From Candidatus Aminicenantota bacterium (GTDB taxonomy: Bacteria; Acidobacteriota; Aminicenantia; UBA2199): a stretch of 10,384 bases of DNA. The notes under the pieces are model-generated. The model ran no database searches and had not been told where the DNA came from. It saw nothing but the letters and a program-made list of their open reading frames with translations. Of this stretch, positions 6,698 to 10,384 are shown one piece after another. The translations under genes were made by a program, and so were the position numbers. Each line of letters begins with the position of its first letter. The stretch's first letter is position 1. The stretch covers positions 1 through 10,384 of the forward strand of contig JAPKZM010000194.1 in NCBI GenBank assembly GCA_026393775.1, in the 5' to 3' direction.

Positions 6698-9501
6698 TTG
6701 ACCGTCCAGCCCTTGCCGCGGAAAACATTCTCCAGGGCCGCTTTTTTGAACCTGGTTTTCAGTTCCTGCCACTGGCCGGCCAGTGGCAGAAAGTGGGCGT
6801 TAGCCTCTTCCAGGCTGGGGAAGTGGATCAGGAAAACCTGGCCGTTCTCAATGGTCGGAACCGAATAGAATTCGAACGGCACATTGTCTTTGCCGTTGCC
6901 GCCCTGGAAGGGCATGGGAAAGGGGAGATCGGCCGCGTCACCGACCTCAATGCTTTTTTTCTCGTTCTGCCACTTGCGGAGGAATATTTCGTTTTTCAAA
7001 TAACCGTTATAATGGATCACGGCCGTCGGCCAATTTTCAAAGCGCATTCCCTGCAGCAGGAAGCCGGGTTCGGCGCCGCTGGGCAGGGTGATTTCATCCT
7101 TTTGCAAGCGATGGAAGTGTTCGTAATCCAGGGTAAGGAATGCTTTCTGGCCGATATAAGTCAAGGGGATTTCCATATCCTTGATCCGCAGGCAGCCGGG
7201 CCAGTGCGCCGCTTGCAATTTTTTCAGCCAGGCGTAGGGCAGCAAATGGCTGAGGGTGATGCGCTGCAGGGCGGGGTGAAACTGGAAAAAAAAGCGCAGG
7301 TCATCGATCTTGAGGCTGCGGCGCAATTCCCGGTAGAGGAATTCACTGAGCACGTGGTCGAAGGGCGGCAGTTTTTCACCCAACACGGCGGATGCCTCCT
7401 TGAACCAGGCGCGGTTTTTTTCTATCTCGCCGCGGCAGGGCAGCCACGGATAGTTGTCAGCGAACCATTGCAGGGCCAGGGTCAGCAGGGCGTGTTTTTC
7501 GTCGGTGCTGGTCCAATCGGGATCGGCGGGGACGGTTTTGATCAGTCTGCTTCCGAAGAAAATTTGTTCATCCACGCTGATCTTATCCTCTTTCAGGACT
7601 ATGGCTCGGCGCTTTTCATAGCTGAACGGGGCGAGTTCGGCCAGCTGCTTCAGGGACAGCTCCGAGGCGAAAGTGAGCAATGGGATGTATTTCTCCTCTT
7701 TGTTGCCGGTCTTCTGGTCTTCGCGGTTGATGATCAGATCGAAGGGCAGGGCGGCGACCATTTCCGGCTTGACCTCGTTCAGGATCGACGTGCGCTCGAT
7801 CTGCCTCTCCTCTTTTTCCCGCCAGTAAATCCCATCGCCCTTGAAATAGACGCCGTCGCAAAAGGCCGACAGGATGGCTCGGAAAAGATGCTTCTGGTCG
7901 CCCTCGGACCATTGTCCCCTGGCGGCTGCCGTCCCAAAACTTTGGGCGGCGTCCCTTCGGGGGGCTGCCGTCCCAATACCTTGGGCGGCGTCCCTTCGGG
8001 GGACGGGCCGGTCCAGCCGCTTCCTGAGCTCGGTGTAAATTTCCCAGGCCAGGGCCGTTTTTTTGCGCGAGATCACCCGGGCGTTCTCTTTCTGGCTTTC
8101 CCATATCTCGAGCTGGTTGATCAGGTCCGATTTGTACGGCGAGCGGGAATAACACCCGCCGGCGAACTCCTTGTTGACGATGCCCCGGGTTTCGAAGATG
8201 GCGATGGCCTTCAGGGCGCGATCGGTGACCCGGGGGCCGCCTTTTTCGGCTTCCAGCAGCAGCCGCGCGCTGCGCACCGACAGGGGCAGCTCGGCCATCC
8301 TGCGGCCGTCAACGGTCACCTTGTTCTCCGGGCTCAGGGCACCGAAATTCTTGAGATTCTGGATCGCCTTGAGGATCAGGCTGCGGTTGGGGCGGTGAAA
8401 AAAATTGAACTCCAGCGGCGCCAGTCCCCATTTGCACATGCGCAAGACGACGCTTTCCAGGTTGAGGCGGCGGATTTCCGGTTCGGGATAATCGCTGCGG
8501 TCCTCCATGGCGCGCTCGGAGCAGAGGATATAAATCCCCTTCTTCACCCGGCCGGCCCGGCCGGCGCGCTGACGGCATTCGGAGGTGGAGATCTCGGTGG
8601 GATACAATCCCTCGATGCCCGAGACCAGCCGTACTTCCTTCTTAACGCCGCTGTCGATGACCGCGTCGATATCGTCGATGGTCAGGCTGGTCTGGGCGAT
8701 GTCGGTGGCCACGATGGCCTTGGGCAGAGGATAATTCTTGAAAACCTTGGTCTGTTCGCTGATGGAGAGTTCCGAGTGCAGGGGGAGGATGACCGCCTGC
8801 TGCTTGTCGTGTTCCAACAGCTCTTTCAGGTTCTGCATGGTCTCCTCGAGCTCCTGTTTCCCGGGCTGGAAGATGAGGACGTTGTGGCCGCTCTCGAGCA
8901 GATTGACGGCGTCCGGGAGGAAAAAACAGGGGTGGCGCCGCTGGCAAGCCACCGGGAAACCGCGGCCGGGAATGGTGATGACCGGGGAGTGATTCAGGAA
9001 CGTCGAGATCTGCCTGGCCTTCAAGGTGGCGCTCATGATCACGACCCGCTTGCCGCTGCGCTGGTAATAGCCGCTGTCCAGGTTTTTCTTGACCAGTCCG
9101 ACCAGCACCTCCTGGTTCAGGTTCCATTCGTGGATCTCGTCCAGGATGAGCACGTCATATTCCCGCTTGCCCTGGATTTCCTGAACCATCTGCACGCCGT
9201 CGGTCAGGTAAAGGAGTTCCGTCCTGGGCGATTTGTTGCTGTCCAAGCCGGTCTGGTAGCCGATCTCCTGCCCCCAGTGGACATTGCAGACGCGGGACAA
9301 ATAATTGGACAGCGCGCGGGCGGCGATGCGCCGCGGCTGGGTGACGTGGACCTTGACGCCGGCCTGCCACAGCCAGTAGGGGACGCGGGTCGATTTCCCG
9401 GCCCCGGTCTCGGCGGTCAGGACTAGCACCGGGTTGGCGGCGATTTCGCTCTCGATTCGCTCGCGGAAGTCATCGACCGGTAATCGGACGCTGAAATGCA
9501 T
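6694..9501 (-). CDS. hrpB: HrpB-like DEAH/RHA-family ATP-dependent helicase
   Basis: A 935-residue superfamily 2 helicase expected to unwind or remodel RNA using ATP. Motifs in order: Walker A ETGAGKST (31-38); TQPRRIAA (54-61); DEIH (121-124, replacing the usual DEAH, followed by EWN); SAT (157-159); VATDIAQTSLTI (264-275); and QRAGRAGR (311-318). A winged-helix/ratchet-type region follows (about 335-460). Residues 501-526 are an inserted tandem repeat of 13 residues that looks like a flexible linker. The last 380 residues or so resemble HrpB in position, but I do not recognise the usual HrpB C-terminal signature, and the protein is longer than the roughly 810-residue E. coli enzyme. HrpB is therefore the best label, and an HrpA/HrpB-related subfamily is possible. 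No SD precedes the ATG at 9501, but a TATAAT box lies five bases upstream. The stop overlaps the next gene as ATGA. Confidence 0.88.
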   Translation of the reverse strand: MHFSVRLPVDDFRERIESEIAANPVLVLTAETGAGKSTRVPYWLWQAGVKVHVTQPRRIAARALSNYLSRVCNVHWGQEIGYQTGLDSNKSPRTELLYLTDGVQMVQEIQGKREYDVLILDEIHEWNLNQEVLVGLVKKNLDSGYYQRSGKRVVIMSATLKARQISTFLNHSPVITIPGRGFPVACQRRHPCFFLPDAVNLLESGHNVLIFQPGKQELEETMQNLKELLEHDKQQAVILPLHSELSISEQTKVFKNYPLPKAIVATDIAQTSLTIDDIDAVIDSGVKKEVRLVSGIEGLYPTEISTSECRQRAGRAGRVKKGIYILCSERAMEDRSDYPEPEIRRLNLESVVLRMCKWGLAPLEFNFFHRPNRSLILKAIQNLKNFGALSPENKVTVDGRRMAELPLSVRSARLLLEAEKGGPRVTDRALKAIAIFETRGIVNKEFAGGCYSRSPYKSDLINQLEIWESQKENARVISRKKTALAWEIYTELRKRLDRPVPRRDAAQGIGTAAPRRDAAQSFGTAAARGQWSEGDQKHLFRAILSAFCDGVYFKGDGIYWREKEERQIERTSILNEVKPEMVAALPFDLIINREDQKTGNKEEKYIPLLTFASELSLKQLAELAPFSYEKRRAIVLKEDKISVDEQIFFGSRLIKTVPADPDWTSTDEKHALLTLALQWFADNYPWLPCRGEIEKNRAWFKEASAVLGEKLPPFDHVLSEFLYRELRRSLKIDDLRFFFQFHPALQRITLSHLLPYAWLKKLQAAHWPGCLRIKDMEIPLTYIGQKAFLTLDYEHFHRLQKDEITLPSGAEPGFLLQGMRFENWPTAVIHYNGYLKNEIFLRKWQNEKKSIEVGDAADLPFPMPFQGGNGKDNVPFEFYSVPTIENGQVFLIHFPSLEEANAHFLPLAGQWQELKTRFKKAALENVFRGKGWTVK
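6766..6789. repeat. 24-bp perfect palindrome inside the hrpB 3' end
   Basis: Two 12-bp arms (CTGCCACTGGCC and its exact complement) meet with no spacer. They are part of the hrpB reading frame (encoding roughly PLAGQWQ) and lie about 70 nt upstream of the rlmL start. In mRNA they could fold into a short GC-rich hairpin. A dimeric DNA-binding site or chance codon choice is equally possible. Confidence 0.5.
7924..8001 (-). repeat. In-frame tandem duplication of a 39-bp palindromic unit within hrpB
   Basis: Two adjacent 39-bp units (7924-7962 and 7963-8001) match at 37 of 39 positions. They encode two copies of the 13-residue motif PRRDAAQ(G/S)(I/F)GTAA at residues 501-526. Each unit contains an inverted repeat: CCCAAA/TTTGGG in the first, CCCAA/TTGGG in the second. 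Both differences fall in or beside the loop of that hairpin. The length is a multiple of three, so the frame is kept. The insert sits between the helicase core and the C-terminal part, where a linker would be tolerated. Confidence 0.9.
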
Positions 9502-9506
9502 GAATA

Positions 9507-9535
9507 ATTATATAGCCATACTATGGTTTCAGCAA
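9507..9535 (-). promoter_or_regulatory. Candidate promoter for hrpB, possibly giving a leaderless mRNA
   Basis: A perfect TATAAT (9512-9507, minus strand) lies 5 nt before the hrpB ATG. TTGCTG (9535-9530) is a weak -35 match 17 bp further upstream. A start site at the usual distance from this -10 box would fall at or beside the ATG, which would explain the absence of a Shine-Dalgarno sequence. The elements lie within the first palindrome of the intergenic array. The call rests on motif match alone. Confidence 0.4.
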
Positions 9536-9572
9536 GTTCTGGCAGCCGCTGAAACCATTTAGTATGGCTATA
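9511..9572. repeat. TA-bounded imperfect palindrome 1 (62 bp)
   Basis: The left arm (9511-9533) and right arm (9548-9572) pair along 23 bp and are interrupted only by an extra TT at 9558-9559. The loop is 14 nt (9534-9547). The element begins TATAGCC and ends GGCTATA. Its inner 44 nt (9520-9563) align without gaps to 9593-9636 of palindrome 2 with 28 matches, so the two appear related. The final TA is shared with the start of palindrome 2. Confidence 0.9.
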
Positions 9573-9656
9573 CCAACACTAGATGTTTTTGCACTATGGT
9601 TCCACGCAATTCGGCGGTCATGTGGAACCAGCTAGTGCAAAAACATAGTGTTGGTA
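9571..9656. repeat. TA-bounded imperfect palindrome 2 (86 bp, first copy)
   Basis: Arms 9571-9605 and 9622-9656 pair along 33 bp, with two asymmetric 2-nt bulges: GA at 9582-9583 on the left and GC at 9631-9632 on the right. The loop is 16 nt (9606-9621). The ends are TACCAACACTA and TAGTGTTGGTA. Each arm also has an internal TA step next to its partner's bulge. As RNA from either strand this would be a very stable hairpin. No coding capacity or T-tract terminator is seen. Confidence 0.93.
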
Positions 9657-9666
9657 CCCTTGGGGA

Positions 9667-9714
9667 TATACAAATCAATCCCTCACCTGACGGTTCGGGA
9701 TGATTTGAAGTATA
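9667..9714. repeat. Short TA-bounded imperfect palindrome between the two 86-bp copies
   Basis: CAAATCAATCCC (9671-9682) pairs with GGGATGATTTG (9697-9707) with one bulged base, around a 14-nt loop (9683-9696). TATA flanks both sides (9667-9670 and 9711-9714), with an extra AAG on the right. The right-hand TA is shared with the next palindrome. It resembles its neighbours in layout but not clearly in sequence. Confidence 0.65.
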
Positions 9715-9798
9715 CCAACACTAGATGTTTTTGCACTATGGTTCCACGCAATTCGGCGGTCATGTGGAACCATCTAGTGCAAAAACATAGTGTTGGTA
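9713..9798. repeat. TA-bounded imperfect palindrome 2 (86 bp, second copy)
   Basis: This is a second copy of the 9571-9656 palindrome in the same orientation, offset by 142 bp and identical at 85 of 86 positions. The single difference is T at 9773 for G at 9631, within the right-arm bulge. The segment from here to the dsrE stop (9799-9853) shows nothing further that I recognise. Confidence 0.93.
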
Positions 9799-9853
9799 GG
9801 CGGCCGATGCTCGGACAGTTGCCCGTGGTTTTCCTATTTTCGATGAAACGGGA

Positions 9854-10333
9854 TCAGATAAACAGCGTGAACTTGGATTCCGAGGCGTCGGCGATGAAGG
9901 AGGCGACGCCGCCGATCTGTACGCCGTCGATCAGGTCCTCCTTGGCGATCTCCATGACGTTCATGGTCATCTCGCAGGCGGTGAGTTTCACCCCCTGCGC
10001 CTGCGCCTGCTTGAGCATCTCGGGCAGAGGCATGACGTTGTTTTTCTTCATCATCTTCTTGAACATCCAGCGGCCCATGCCGCCGAAACTCAGCTTGGAC
10101 GGGTTGAGGCGGTTGATGTCGCCGCGGTTCATCAGGCCCAGCATCTTGCCCATGACCCCCTTGCCGGTGAGGTTGCCTTTTTGGATGACTTTCAATCCCC
10201 AGAAAGTGAAGAACATCGACACCTGCATGTCGAAGGCGGCGGCGCCGTTGGCGATGATAAGGGCTCCTATGACCTTGTCCATGTCGCCGCTCATGACAAT
10301 GATGCTGGCCTTCTCGACGGGTTTTTCGCTCAT
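9854..10333 (-). CDS. DsrE/DsrF/DrsH-like family protein
   Basis: A 159-residue cytoplasmic protein of the DsrE-like fold family linked to sulfur-relay and persulfide chemistry. The N-terminus forms the typical first strand and helix (SIIVMSGDMDKVIGALIIAN, 10-29). A hydrophobic segment (about 31-50) follows. A basic, Met-rich middle region (about 58-97) is typical of the larger DrsE2-type members. The conserved motif LTACEMTMNVM (117-127) carries Cys120, the only cysteine and the likely sulfur-handling residue. GVQIGGVASFIADA (137-150) closes the domain. A textbook SD precedes the ATG at 10333. No sulfurtransferase partner (TusA, rhodanese) is visible, although the upstream neighbour lies outside the window. 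A specific role cannot be assigned. Confidence 0.87.
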   Translation of the reverse strand: MSEKPVEKASIIVMSGDMDKVIGALIIANGAAAFDMQVSMFFTFWGLKVIQKGNLTGKGVMGKMLGLMNRGDINRLNPSKLSFGGMGRWMFKKMMKKNNVMPLPEMLKQAQAQGVKLTACEMTMNVMEIAKEDLIDGVQIGGVASFIADASESKFTLFI

Positions 10334-10340
10334 ACTATAT

Positions 10341-10347
10341 CCTCCTT
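10341..10347 (-). promoter_or_regulatory. Strong Shine-Dalgarno site of the DsrE-like gene
   Basis: AAGGAGG on the minus strand lies 7 nt before the ATG at 10333, at optimal spacing. It fixes the start codon and is much the strongest ribosome site in the window. Confidence 0.85.
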
Positions 10348-10384
10348 GCTTTTCTTTTAAGCTATTTCAAGCCGGCGATCCATA

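Noticed and set aside
8547..8570. A repetitive CCGGCC-rich stretch in hrpB.
   Set aside because: It encodes the conserved helicase motif VI (RAGRAGR), so repetition of Arg-Ala-Gly codons explains it.
6793..9426. An 877-codon open frame on the plus strand opposite hrpB.
   Set aside because: It is the antisense shadow of a GC-rich gene. It shows no family motifs, while the opposite strand carries a complete motif set for a DEAH helicase.
9571..9798. The palindromes as integron attC sites, because they are hairpins with extrahelical bases.
   Set aside because: The ends (TACCAAC, GTTGGTA) do not fit the RYYYAAC/GTTRRRY boxes, and no integrase or cassette ORFs are present.
9511..9798. A CRISPR array.
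   Set aside because: There are only two near-identical units, each a long self-palindrome, with no regular spacers and no cas genes.
10357..10384. A possible C-terminal tail (MDRRLEIA, then stop) of a gene upstream of dsrE.
   Set aside because: Only 28 bases are visible and the other frames fit equally well, so no gene can be supported.

Overview
The window looks like a chromosomal stretch of a Gram-negative bacterium. The evidence is an MltA-type murein transglycosylase with a lipoprotein-like signal, a membrane-anchored Ser/Thr kinase with an N-terminal zinc ribbon, and ordinary Shine-Dalgarno and sigma70-like signals. Zinc-ribbon kinases of this build are common in Acidobacteriota and Aminicenantota-type lineages. 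That placement is an inference, because no rRNA or other marker gene is present.

All six supported genes lie on the minus strand, so transcription runs from high to low coordinates. From the right: a DsrE-like small protein (9854-10333, strong SD); a 352-bp intergenic region (9502-9853) largely filled by four imperfect palindromes; an HrpB-like DEAH/RHA helicase (6694-9501); a THUMP-type RNA methyltransferase of the RlmL family (5462-6697), whose start overlaps the helicase stop as ATGA; a 112-bp gap with a GC-rich stem-loop; an mltA-like gene (4075-5349); a 100-bp gap with a good sigma70-type promoter; a transmembrane Ser/Thr kinase (1632-3974); and the first 525 codons of a type IIG restriction-modification enzyme (1-1577), cut by the window edge.

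The helicase and methyltransferase form a translationally coupled pair that probably acts on RNA or ribosome biogenesis. MltA remodels peptidoglycan. The kinase appears to have its own promoter. The restriction-modification gene follows it by 54 bp and could be co-transcribed.

The most unusual content is non-coding. Four TA-bounded palindromes stand head to tail between dsrE and hrpB. Two are 86-bp copies differing at a single base, and that base lies in an unpaired 2-nt bulge. A second repeat oddity is an in-frame tandem pair of 39-bp palindromic units inside hrpB. No complete novel multi-gene system is evident.
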